Assembly (NCBI GenBank): GCA_004151065.3
Contig: NWUY0300056161.1
Location: 1-23,407, forward strand
Direction of reading: 5' to 3'
DNA length: 23,407 bases
From: Larix sibirica
Lineage: Eukaryota; Streptophyta; Pinopsida; Pinales; Pinaceae
Positions 1-8,512 of this stretch are shown here, piece after piece. A program made the position numbers and the translations under genes. The notes under the pieces are model-generated. The model was not told the DNA's origin, searched no databases, and saw only the letters and a program-made list of their open reading frames with translations. Numbering within the stretch: position 1 is the first letter of the stretch; each line of letters begins with the position of its first letter.

Positions 1-10
1 AAATCTACCT

Positions 11-289
11 TTGGGTCGTTGGTTTGTCAAGGAACTGAACAATGGCACTTTCCATGATTTCTACCACAGACCTTTTATAGAAGTCTTATCACTTTCACTT
101 ATTCAGAAAGTTACCAGAACTTATGATGTATTTTTGGATATATACAGAGGTTTTTTGAGTTCTTTCCCACGGAATAACTTGGATCTTTATATTTTTTTTG
201 GTCTGAAAAACACAAAAAAAGTGGATACTCTCGAAGCTGAAAAGATTTTTTTTGGAAAGGGCTCATCGAAGTCTTTCGAAAATATGTAA
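11..289 (+). other. Unassigned 92-codon open frame
   Basis: An uninterrupted ATG-to-stop frame of 92 codons lies left of LINE copy A. The product is rich in Phe, Leu, Ser and Lys, and I see no domain, signal peptide or convincing membrane segment. The other two + frames are broken by several stops. It does not resemble the endonuclease N-terminus expected upstream of copy A, so it is probably older flanking DNA or a different insertion. The composition is AT-rich with T and A runs, so the open frame could be chance. It might also be a fragment of organellar or host coding DNA. I do not recognise it. Confidence 0.15.
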
Positions 290-336
290 TTTTTATTATA
301 ATTAATGAAAATTATGCTTTTTTCTTTCGATAAAAA

Positions 337-660
337 AAAAACATTGAACTAATCAAACTACAACCCACATGGAGAAATCTTTGGTCAGGAAGGGATGGTG
401 TCTCTAAAAGAATTGATAGCGTTTTGGGGTCTTGAAAGACAATGAATTTCTCATATAGGATCAGAACATGGCTGGTTCCAGGTGGGAATTTTAATCATTT
501 GCCTATACTTCTCTAGATAGAAACATATGGCACAAAGCCACTAGGACCTTTTAAATTCCATCTAATATGGTTCAAAGAGGAAGAATTTGACAATTTAGTT
601 AGAAGGGAATGGAATCGATTCAATCCAAACTCTCGGAGACTATGTTATGTTAAACTTAAA
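337..660 (+). pseudogene. Copy A: C-terminal endonuclease and linker remnant
   Basis: Reading + from about 337, the frame gives NIELIKLQPTWRN and then GVSKRIDSVL, the usual tail of plant L1 endonucleases (PTW..., SKRLDRFL). At 481-513 the same frame reads GGNFNHLPILL, where active family members have a ...SDHLPI motif. The Asp is Asn here (AAT at 493-495), a change expected to destroy the terminal catalytic Asp-His pair. A TGA at 433-435 interrupts this frame. After about 530 the frame shifts and reads a linker (FKFHLIWFKEEEFDNLV) that matches the linker of copy C near 19010-19065 residue for residue at many positions. The product is non-functional; family assignment is confident. Confidence 0.72.
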
Positions 661-879
661 AGGATTTAAATTAGTTGCTTAGGCATGGGAAAAGGAAGAA
701 AAAAAATTCCCACTAACATATTATCTCAATTACATCACATATAGCTATTGTTTATGCACATAATGATTCGAGGATTTTCACTGAAGTTGGAAATGAAAGG
801 TTAAGAGAACAAAAGGTAAGAAAATAAAATTATAAGATTGGGGATACTCTTTATAGAGGATGAAGAGGAGCAATTTGGA

Positions 880-1545
880 ACAATCAAGGGAATGAGAATG
901 ATATTTTTTTCTAAAACTGTGCAACCCAAAGAAAAAACATCATTACTATAAGGGAGATCAAAGGAGAAGAAAACATGTACACGGAACTTGCTCACTTTGC
1001 AAACATGTACACAGAACTAGGGAGAGAAAACATTGTTGAAATCCTCGGGTAAAATTTCATTTTCCAAGCTTCATTGAACAATAACTAATGATGAATTAAT
1101 AGTTAAGGTTGCTAATGAGAAACTTAATGCAATGGAGGAATCATTTCAATGGACAAAAGCCTTGGGATTGATGGTTGGTCAATTGAGTTCTATTTTGGCT
1201 TATGTGATTTCTTAAAGGATGATCTATTAAGAGTATTGGAGGAATCAAGGACTTCAGGTGAGGTTTTGGGAGATTTTAATGCCACCTTTATAGACTTAAC
1301 CAAGGGAGAACTATGCTTCCCCATTCGGGAAATTCAAACCCATCTCCTTGTGCAATTTTATTTATAAAATAATTTTGAAGATTATAGAAATATAACTACA
1401 AGAAAAAATTTCTACATTAATGCCAGTTTTGTGAGCAACTTGGTTTAAGAGACAAACAAATACACGATGCCATGGGGGTAGCACAAAAGGGGATATACAA
1501 TTAAAACTAAAAGGTTGAAAGTTATGGTGTTCCAGTTGAACCTAT
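880..1545 (+). pseudogene. Copy A: RT fingers and start of palm
   Basis: Pieces in several frames add up to the N-terminal part of an L1-type reverse transcriptase. Near 905-960 the words ATQRKNIITIREIKG match HKKNVNTIWEIKKE of copy C and HRKNVNSIWALRDF of copy B. From 1149 an open frame reads MDKSLGIDGWSIEFY, a decayed form of the conserved KSPGPDGW signature, followed by a helix ending EESRTSGEVLGDFNATFI. Around 1450-1545 are the words RQIHDAMGVAQKGI and then VFQLNLSK, the approach to RT motif A; the motif A Asp is Asn here (NLSK against DLSK). Sequence homology stops at about 1560, where unrelated DNA begins. A 30-bp in-frame tandem duplication lies at 971-1030. Confidence 0.68.
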
Positions 1546-1559
1546 CTAAAGTTGTATCA

Positions 1560-2115
1560 TATAGTTATTTGGTTGTACCTAACATTAATTGTGAATCATA
1601 TAGGTATTGGTGTTTCAAGGGTAAATTCCAACACACAACATCATGAAATGGAGAAGATTACCATACATGAAAATAAAGAATTTGTCATGGGCAATGTAGT
1701 CGACACTAGTGTTAATGTCGTGGGTTAATTTGTGGGAAAAACTAAAAATGTTGGACTTATCGACCATGCTCTCACACATGGTAATCTGTTTCTAGCTTTC
1801 AAGATAAGAGTGCACAAGTGGATGATCCAATTTGAAGTTCGTTATTTAAAAAACGAACTCAAAGAATAACTCTAAGGTTTACAAAAATCTACCATCATTA
1901 ATATCATGAAAGTGCCTTCTTTAAAAGAGATATCAAGATGCATTAAATTCCTCATTAGGAGGGTGCACCAAGGGAACTTATGGATGTATAGGCCTTATAT
2001 AATGGATGTGTGGGAAATTAAGGACTAATAACATGCTTGTCTAATGAAGGCCTAGAAATCATTTACTCATTCAAAGAAAAAAATAGGGTAAAGAAAACAG
2101 GAGAGTCCAACCTAT
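1560..2115. other. Unassigned DNA interrupting the RT of copy A
   Basis: LINE homology stops shortly after VFQLNLSK (about 1545) and resumes at about 2120 with VMRC.SFVS, words that normally follow motif A by only some 25 residues. The roughly 550 bp between do not read as RT in any + frame. They are AT-rich and have a moderately open + frame around 1640-1730. I see no terminal inverted repeat, poly(A) or clear target duplication, so the mechanism is unresolved. It could be a small degenerate transposon, filler DNA from double-strand break repair, or part of an older element. Confidence 0.4.
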
Positions 2116-2119
2116 AAAC

Positions 2120-2828
2120 AAACGATGGGTGATGAGATGTCCTTCTTTTGTTTCATCTGTTGTTTTACCAATGGATTAGTTTGGTACTTTTCAAAACTTT
2201 CAGGGGATTGAGACAAGGATGGCCCCTATCCTAGTAATTTTATTGCTTGTTTCGAAGGGTTTAAGCAAAGTAGTAACAACTTCTCAAATATCCAACTTTG
2301 CCAAAGGAATAAACATGGGAAGGGAATCTAATTCAATTTATTGTATGTAGATGATTTCTTTTTGTTTGGTGATGGAACATTAAGGGAAGATTTAAAATAC
2401 AAGCTTGGATATTTAATATAAAGCCACGTGTATAGAGGTAAATACTCATAAATCATTAATCTCTTTTAATAGGGTTATACAAGATCGAGGAGATAGAATC
2501 TTTAATTCACGACCTTTCAATAACATTTCTATCAATAAAGGACTCAAATAGTCGAGGTTTGTTTTAGAACCTAACGATTAAATAGTTTTAGAGATTAATT
2601 TTAGTTATACCATAAAACATAAAAATGATCTCCTCATGGTGTAATAGAAATTTGTCTATTGGAATAAGGTTGATTCTTGTTGAGTTTGTGTTTGAAGCTA
2701 TACCCATTAATTGGCATGCTTTAACATACATCCATGTTAAAACATTTAAGATAAATAATATACATCACTTTGATATGGCCTTAGTTGCAAAGGGCCCATG
2801 GTGCTTAATTAATTTTAACAATGTTTAG
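2120..2828 (+). pseudogene. Copy A: RT palm (YVDD) and thumb
   Basis: The RT catalytic core resumes here. Around 2205-2240 the sequence supports TFRGLRQGWPLS, the motif B region (RQG.PLSP) of L1 RTs, followed by EGLSKVVTTSQISNFAKGI. The catalytic box reads LYVDDFFLFGDG, with YVDD at 2344-2355, so both motif C aspartates are kept. After about 2400 it decays, with TAA/TAG stops around the expected helix. From 2625 an open frame of 67 codons reads SWCNRNLSIGIRLILVEFV, matching the thumb words (W....LS.GGRL.LVKSV) also seen at 10870-10915 in copy B. The frame changes between the pieces and the stops rule out activity. The split of the palm by 1560-2115 is itself disabling. Confidence 0.78.
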
Positions 2829-2839
2829 CATAAGGTAAT

Positions 2840-3445
2840 ACTTCACAAATACCTTGAACCCTTGTATTCTGAGGAATGGATTAAATCTGATGTAAAGTCA
2901 ATATCAAATGTTTCAATAATTTGAAAATCGCTTGTTTTATCTATTCCTTTATATGTTAAGTGGTTTCCATGGAGAGTGGAGATGGAAGGAGAGTTGGGGT
3001 GGGACATGACCCTTTCATAGCTTATAGGTATGTATCAACTATCAAATTCATTATTGAATTATTTCCAACTTCAAGGAATTCATATGATAGCAGATGTTAT
3101 GTTCTAGATTTGAATATTAAAATTGGGTGGATCCAAGGATGGAAAGAGAAGAAGTGTTTGGTTTGGAAGGGAATTGTGCAATATGGTGGAATGATTTTGT
3201 TAGAAGATTAACTCCCAATGAAATTAGATTGAGGAAGGAGGAGAGCACCATGGATGATCACATCCCATTTGAAAACAAGGATATACATGTGGTTAGCATG
3301 GTAGGGAAGGTCTTAACTTGGTATGTCTTACAACGAAGGGCTTGTTTGGGTCAAATACGTGCTCAATGTGTAATAGGAAAGCAATCAATAAGCCATATTC
3401 TAGCTTAGTGTTTACATACTAGAGAAGTTTGGGTCTTAACCTTAA
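2840..3445 (+). pseudogene. Copy A: connection and zf-RVT-like region
   Basis: Downstream of the thumb the sequence reads, in changing frames, the segment linking RT to the zf-RVT domain of plant L1 ORF2: WIKSDVKSISNVSI, then VKWFPWRV and GDGRRVGVGHDPFIAY, comparable with HVGDGLNVFIGVDPFIG in copy B near 11320-11370. Near 3315-3440 VLTWYVLQRRACLGQIRAQC and SISHILAQC...EVW mirror zf-RVT words (LTW..L..R....P..C..C...E...HL...C.....W). The overlapping open frames at 2960-3211 and 3127-3408 are pieces of this region, not separate genes. The element ends here as far as I can read, at a TG microsatellite, with no RNase H. Confidence 0.55.
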
Positions 3446-3466
3446 CTTTAATTGGAGGATTAGGAA

Positions 3467-3488
3467 TGTGTGTGTGTGTGTGTGTGTG
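3467..3488. repeat. (TG)11 microsatellite
   Basis: Eleven uninterrupted TG dinucleotides lie where LINE copy A homology ends. A shorter TG run occurs near 3612-3624, at the equivalent position ahead of the second unit of the adjacent duplication. Confidence 0.95.
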
Positions 3489-3494
3489 ACATGT

Positions 3495-3736
3495 GATATT
3501 TTAAATGGGAACCCATCCTCTACATATGGTATACCCATAAATTCAACCCACCCCCACACACTTAAGTGAAGAATAGGGTTTGTTGGTACCTTGTGTATAT
3601 TTGTGCACGCATGTGTGTGTGTGTCACATACAAGATTTTAAATGGGAACCCATCCATTTATAGCTGGTAAACCTATAAATAAATTCAACCCAATCAAACA
3701 TGCTTAAGTGAAGAATAGGGTTTGTTGGTACCTTGC
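3495..3736. repeat. Two diverged copies of a ~140 bp unit
   Basis: Two direct copies (about 3495-3593 and 3633-3736, offset 137-142 bp) share TTTTAAATGGGAACCCATCC near their start and GAATAGGGTTTGTTGG then TACCTTG near their end, with small indels between. Each copy is preceded by a TG run, so the tandem unit probably includes the microsatellite. GGGAACCCATCC and TAGGGTTT are the best preserved words. No coding potential was seen. Confidence 0.8.
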
Positions 3737-4235
3737 CAACAACATACAAGAATATGCTTGAAAACTACAACAATAATATCCAATTTAATCTCCCTAATTC
3801 AAGTGGAAAAGGAAGCAAGACTGGTTGTCATGCATGCTAGAACACTGTCTAGAACTGTCGATCGTACACATGACCCTCAATGAGGGTGGATGGTTTATGG
3901 GTGGCTTAAATGGAAAATCCACAAATGCAGGTAAGCGAATGGGAGGATCCATGGATATGATACGCTAGGATATGGAGGTTAAATGTGTGAATGTAGGAAT
4001 TTGTCATTTATAGTATGACGACTTCCACCCGATATATGCAGATCTCTGGTTCCTATACACAATGGATATGGATCCTATGTTGTGTAGCTCTATGTCATAT
4101 TGACCTAGTATATGATCCTTAGCTCCTGTGTTGTGTGTCTCTATGGCCTATCTTCTTTGTGAACGCTTGTATCGACATATTTATGCTCCTTGACTTTCCT
4201 TAAAGTAACTACCATGTTTCCTTAATAGTGAGAAC
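3737..4235. other. Non-coding stretch, nothing recognised
   Basis: No open frame, RNA gene or transposon motif is recognised. A weak internal similarity exists between about 4070-4105 and 4110-4150 (both carry a TGTTGTGT...CTCTATG pattern), suggesting an old local duplication. Composition is less AT-rich than the LINE linkers. Confidence 0.5.
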
Positions 4236-4631
4236 AAAGTAGAAGAGTGGGTGGCGGTAAAAGGGTAACATCGGAAGATATATTCCACAAGGAGGTTCCA
4301 TGGTCATTTTGTCAAGAGATCAAGAATGATGAAGAAGCACTTCTCCTCTACCTCCAGAACAAGCAAATGAGATAGGGGCAAAGCAACCTTCTTTGTCCTC
4401 AACCAGGCTGAACAATCCCTCCTGGAATGTGAAATTACTCCTACAGAGGGTGTATATGGAGCGCAACCATGTTTGTTCCTGTGTGCTCATAGTCATAAGG
4501 GATACGAGGGAGGATTTGCATAACATCCATAACAAATTAGATGTCTTGGCCGACACTCCAAATACCACTCTATTCATGGAGATGCAGCTACAAGGGGGAT
4601 GACCTTGTTCATTAAATTTTGGCTCAGCCAA
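4236..4631 (+). other. Coding-like stretch of unknown identity
   Basis: This stretch has fewer stops and a more balanced composition than its surroundings. On + the frame around 4285-4350 reads EIKNDEEALLLYLQNKQM, and a 69-codon frame at 4393-4602 continues with SWNVKLLLQRVYMERNHV and then EDLHNIHNKLDVLADTPN. On the minus strand a 103-codon frame covers 4320-4631. The + reading has the heptad-like, charged character of a helical protein and seems the more natural, with a frame change near 4390. I cannot name a family; it could be a remnant of a host gene or of a retroelement gag. Chance is not excluded. Confidence 0.25.
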
Positions 4632-4975
4632 TGAATCAAGTAGTTAATCCTGTTAATTCTTCTTTCTTGTTGTTGAGCACCAATTTTCTAGTTTTAATGC
4701 ACATCATAGTTATGTCTATTATAGTAGAAGTTTCGAGGGCACCAACTCTAAGGATATAGACTATGTTGATCTTTTTAAAACTTTAGGGGTATGTAGACTA
4801 TGGTTTCCTAATTGGATGGGTAGGTCTCATACCCGAAAAACAATTATGTGTTTTTTTGGATGCTTTAATTATTCCCCACTGAATTATCTTCCCTTTTGGA
4901 TGGTCTAGTTTTCCTAAGGACAAATCAGCCAAGGGAACAACTATAAATATCAACACTTTCGAAATAGAACTTCAC
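4632..4975. other. Non-coding stretch before the palindromic array
   Basis: AT-rich DNA with no sustained open frame on either strand and no recognised motif. It borders the GC-richer palindromic array abruptly at about 4976. Confidence 0.5.
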
Positions 4976-5910
4976 CCCATAGGGTGGGTGGGTGGTGGGG
5001 ATGAAGGTGTGTACATATGCATACCTTCATGATCCTCTTGTACCCACCTTCCTTGGGGGTGAAGGTGTGTTTTTGTGTTACAAAAATGTACACCTTCACT
5101 ACCCCCAACCCACACTCTTGGGGTGAATATGTGCAATTTTGTTACACAAATGTAAACCTTCACACCCCCTCCTCCAAACCTACAATCCTTAGGGGAGAAT
5201 GTATGCATTTGTTTGTATGCAACAAATGCACACTTCAAGGGTAACTAAAGGTGTATATAGGGGGTATGCATTTACATGCATGCAAAAAATACATATATTT
5301 GGGGTGGGTGAAGGCATGCATTTTTATTACCAAATGCACATCTTTTACCACCCACCCTCCCGAGAGGTGAAGGTGTGCATTTGTGTGCGTGTAAAAGATG
5401 CACACCTTCACACCTATACATTACCCACGCTTCCAGGGGGTGAAGTTTGCATACAACAAACACATATCTTCACCTCTCAAGAAGGTGGGAGGTTAAGGTG
5501 TAAACCTTCACCCTCCACCACCCACTATCTGAGGAGGGTAAAGGTGTACATCTTCAACCTCCACCACCCACTATCCCAGGAGGGTGAAGGTGTACGTACA
5601 CCTTGACAACCCAACCACCCCGGGGGTGAAGGTGCGCATTAAAAAAATGCACACATTCAACCTCAAGGAGAGTGAGTGTGACACAAATGTAGACCTTCAC
5701 CCCTTGGGAGGGTGGGTGGTGGGGGCCGAAGGTGTACATTAACATAATACAAATACACTTTAACATAAATAGATAAATTTGAACCTCACACTCCCCTTAC
5801 ATTTGTGTTACCCTCTAGGGATACAAACGTGTATTTTTATCAGACAAATGCACATCTTCATTCCTTGGGAGGATAACTGTATCACAAATACACACCTTCA
5901 ACCCCTGAAA
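4976..5910. repeat. Array of diverged palindromic units
   Basis: About 15 diverged units each form an inverted repeat built on GTGAAGGTGTGCATTTGTG facing its complement ending in CACCTTCAC. Clear examples: 5059-5099 (arms about 18 nt, loop GTT), 5197-5236 (arms about 16), 5366-5413 (13-nt perfect arm TGAAGGTGTGCAT at 5368-5380 and 5398-5410) and 5587-5604, where AAGGTGTACGTACACCTT is a perfect 18-nt palindrome. Units are joined by C- or G-rich linkers such as CCTCCACCACCCACTATC (5512 and again 5558, period 46). Spacing is irregular, 45-75 bp. Because units are self-complementary, both strands show long open frames of low-complexity peptides; I do not regard these as genes. It may be a palindromic minisatellite or part of a foldback element. 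Confidence 0.85.
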
Positions 5911-5998
5911 GATGTATGGTGAGAAGTGAAATTGTATATTAACACAATATAATATTTTAACATAAAGTAAATAAATTCAAATCTCAAAATTTCCTTAA
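5731..5998. repeat. Direct repeat pair with AT-rich core, ~200 bp apart
   Basis: 5731-5800 and 5931-5998 share an AT-rich word order (ATTAACA.AATA, then TTTAACATAAA and TAAATTTGAA or a close variant, then CTCA and CCTTA). The preceding hairpin-type sequence is also recognisable in both (CCCTTGGGAGGGTGGGTGG against CCCCTGAAAGATGTATGG). The right part of the palindromic array was therefore duplicated as a ~200 bp block comprising a hairpin and an AT-rich segment. Confidence 0.65.
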
Positions 5999-6239
5999 AT
6001 ACTAATCATATCTTCAATATTATTAATGCCCACACACATACATTTATACATATATAAACAAACTATCACTATAATTCAAAAAATTATGGAATAGTTCACT
6101 GTCACTTTTATTTTTTAAGGAAATTATTTTTGGAAAATGTGTGAGTCTTAATCCTTCACTAAGGAGCATACACAACGCATGGACAATTATTAGTTAAGAC
6201 AATCTTGTGAAACTAGAGTAGTGAAAAGATGAGGTGGTT
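5999..6239. other. AT-rich spacer, nothing recognised
   Basis: No open frame or motif. It contains short ATAC/ATAT-rich tracts. The 5' end of LINE copy B is placed by composition at about 6240, where G-rich sequence starts, so the boundary is approximate. Confidence 0.4.
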
Positions 6240-6470
6240 GTCACTTTTTGGGGGGTTTGCGGGATTAGTGTTTGTAAGAGGAAATTATGGCTGCAAACTC
6301 ATTATCGGTGTTGGATTTTGATGTGGTTGCTATGTTCTCTTTCACTTGGAGTCAAGCCCTGAAATACCAGTGGCATAGTACCAACCAAGTATAAAAACAA
6401 GTGGGAATGTTCTTGCATTATTTTTGTACCTATATCATTTTAGGGTTATGTTTAAGGCTTTTCCTGTGGC

Positions 6471-8510
6471 ATGGCGAATGCACAAAGTCCTCAGTTCTCG
6501 GATTTGGGTGATGAGGTTCTGGAATGGTTGGATTTAGAAATGGAGAAAACCCCACCAAGTGGAATATTCTACTCGGATGAATATTTTTAGCATAGACGTT
6601 TTGTCTATTTCGGTGGTGGTCCTTCAGGTCAGTCGCGGTGTGAGGCTGACAACATAGAAATTTCTTGTCTGGATTCTAGTTTTTTAGGTGATAAGGACAC
6701 TATTCTTGTTGGTGACCAGACTTGTTGGTGAAGAGTCGCATGGTCGGTGCCCAGCCACCTCAAAGGGGTATGGAACCGAAGTGGTTACTTGGGAACCAGG
6801 GTTTAGGCCCAGAACTTGTGGTTGGAAAGCCTCGGGAGCATTTGGGTTCAAACCCTTACATTGAGAATGGATAGGGGGCTAAAGGTAAGTCATACAATCT
6901 TGGGGGAAAAGAAAAATCTCTTAGTTTGGGAAAGTGCATGTATGGGAAGAAAGCCCGGGCAAAACATGCATTTAAAGCTTATATGGCCTTTAAGGAGCCA
7001 ATTCACATGACTATTGGTAAGGATGATTAGATGGATATGGTGGCTCGTCTTACTGCATGAACTCTTATCAACAGGCTTGAGTATGTCTCCCTTGATAGAC
7101 AGACATTTGTGGCTTAGATTGGGGATAAAATGGCGCCCAAAGGTCAGTTACTTGCCCAAACTTAACATTTTAGTTAATGGGTGGTTTGTTTTCACTTTCT
7201 ATCATCAGAAGCAGCAGAAAAAATTATTTCCAAACCCTGGATTATTCGGGGTGCTTGTTGGTGTTGCGTAAATGGAATTTGAACTTTAATCCATTAAAAG
7301 AGTCAGTGACCCTTCGCCATTTGTGGTGTTTTTTGCTAGAGTTCCCTATTCAACTTTGGTTTCGTCCGGTGTTCAAGGATTTGGCTAGCAAGACAGGGAG
7401 GTTGATTCATATGGATAAGGATATGTTGTATGGAAACAACAAGAAGGTTGATGAGATTCTGATAGAGTTGGATGTGCCGAAAGGGTTTCCAGTAAAGGTG
7501 GTCATTCGATGGGGGAATGAAACCTTCTTGAAACGCTTGGACTATAAGCATAATCCTTTTCATTATTTTCTTTGTAGAGAAACTGGTCATTTGAGGGACT
7601 AGTGTCCGGGGGTGAAATCGAGGTCCCTAAACGTGACAATGTCAGTGGGTACTGTCTGTAAGTAGGTGGTATTGGAAGATGTTACGAAGAGAGTTGGAGA
7701 TGGCATGCCAGGACGTGTTGAGTTAATGACTCTTTATATCATCAGTAAGCTTGATAACCTACATATTTCTTCCATTCATTATTTTTCTTTGCAAGTAGTT
7801 GATTTTATTAAGCATTATATCCGAAGGTGGACTGGCTTGTTTGTCGATGGGGATTTGGATGGGGTTTGGGATCAATCCCTTGCTCAAAAGAGCTTGTGGT
7901 GGTCCCATAAGTGTTGGGGAAACTTTTGGATTCTGGTTATGGGGTGGGAGTTTTTGAAGAGGACAATGGTAGTCCTCAGAGTCTGTAGTTGGTCGAATTT
8001 GGGCTTGTTCCTATGTCGAAGGAGGAAGCCTCGGCTTTGTGTGTTTCTTCGGTCACCCCTGGTTTTCCTTCTATGGAGAAGGAGGGAGTTGGGATGGTTT
8101 GCCTGGTTTATGTTCCCGTGGTGGAGTCCAATTATGGATGTTAGGATGTTGTCATCCAGGGTTCTATTGTTGATGCCTAGGCTTAAGAGTGTGGGCAGTT
8201 GATTGCTTCTCCCGGTCTTTCGTATCAGGACACTCACATTAAAGAACCCCTGCCATTATATTCTGATAAGCCCTCTAGGGAGGGGGTTTCTCATGTCAAC
8301 TCCAACTGGTTCCATAATGTTACAATCCAAAAGAAAAATCCTTTGAAAGATGTGTCAAAGGCATCATCAGTGGTTTCTAGTGATGGTGGTAGTTAGGGAA
8401 TCTCTCATGTTCCTCTCTTTGCTAGGTTGAAAGTAGCAGCTAGACAATTTACTAGTACTTATGTTTTTTGGCCCCTTAGAGCAAAGCAAACCACAAACTT
8501 GGTGGATTAA
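6471..8510 (+). pseudogene. Copy B ORF1: DUF4283-like RNA-binding protein with CCHC knuckle
   Basis: In plant L1s ORF1 is thought to bind the element RNA. I place the start at ATG 6471, which reads MANAQSPQFSDLGDEVLEWL, with stops at 6588 and 6729 in that frame. The reading moves to another frame at about 6870-7255 (KKARAKHAFKAYMAF..., IGDKMAPKG, SEAAEKIISKPWIIRGA), then to a third (VLRKWNLNFNPLKES, 7255-7602), the DUF4283 core that precedes CCHC in this family. The knuckle at 7561-7608 reads YFLC...GH....C: its first Cys is Tyr (7564-7566), and a TAG (7600-7602) sits just before its last Cys. The C-terminal part returns to the first frame (about 7905-8510; e.g. HIKEPLPLYSDKPSREG) and ends at TAA 8508-8510. 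Frame changes and stops make it inactive. Confidence 0.8.
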
Positions 8511-8512
8511 TG
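8508..8512 (+). promoter_or_regulatory. ORF1 stop / ORF2 start overlap (TAATG)
   Basis: TAA at 8508-8510 closes the ORF1 frame, and ATG at 8510-8512 opens the frame that immediately reads MLLLSFNITGIGG, the start of the endonuclease. The shared A gives TAATG. In the silkworm LINE SART1 a UAAUG overlap supports coupled termination and re-initiation. Similar coupling here is an inference from arrangement only. Confidence 0.7.

Larger units (their letters stand above)
320..3445 (+). mobile_element. LINE copy A, L1-type, 5'-truncated and interrupted
   Basis: This is a decayed plant L1-type non-LTR retrotransposon reduced to ORF2 sequence. In order it shows the C-terminal end of an APE-type endonuclease (about 337-515), the linker (to about 870), RT fingers (DKSLGIDGW near 1149), a break of about 550 bp, the RT palm (GLRQGWPLS-like near 2212; YVDD at 2344-2355), the thumb (2625-2828) and a zf-RVT-like region (about 3250-3440). 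ORF1 and the N-terminal endonuclease are absent, as expected of a 5'-truncated LINE insertion. The right end runs into a TG microsatellite before any RNase H. Many stops and frame changes show long inactivity. The linker words match copies B and C, so all three belong to one broad clade. Confidence 0.8.

Noticed and set aside
11-289. Plastid gene fragment
   Set aside because: The AT-rich composition suggested it, but I could not match the reading to any plastid protein I can recall with confidence.
4972-5766. Several open frames on both strands inside the palindromic array
   Set aside because: They arise because the units are self-complementary and stop-poor; the peptides are repetitive, poor in normal domain features, and present on both strands.
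4976-5910. Resemblance to a CRISPR array (short palindromic repeats with spacers)
   Set aside because: Units are irregular in length and spacing, linkers are related to each other and no cas-like gene exists; the context is a plant nuclear genome.
6390-6397. TATAAAAA about 75 bp upstream of the copy B ORF1 ATG as a promoter
   Set aside because: L1 elements normally use internal, TATA-less promoters, and such words are common in AT-rich DNA; no supporting start site.
7336-8237. Long minus-strand frames opposite ORF1 of copy B
   Set aside because: They are antisense shadows; the + strand gives DUF4283, CCHC and C-terminal ORF1 words in order.
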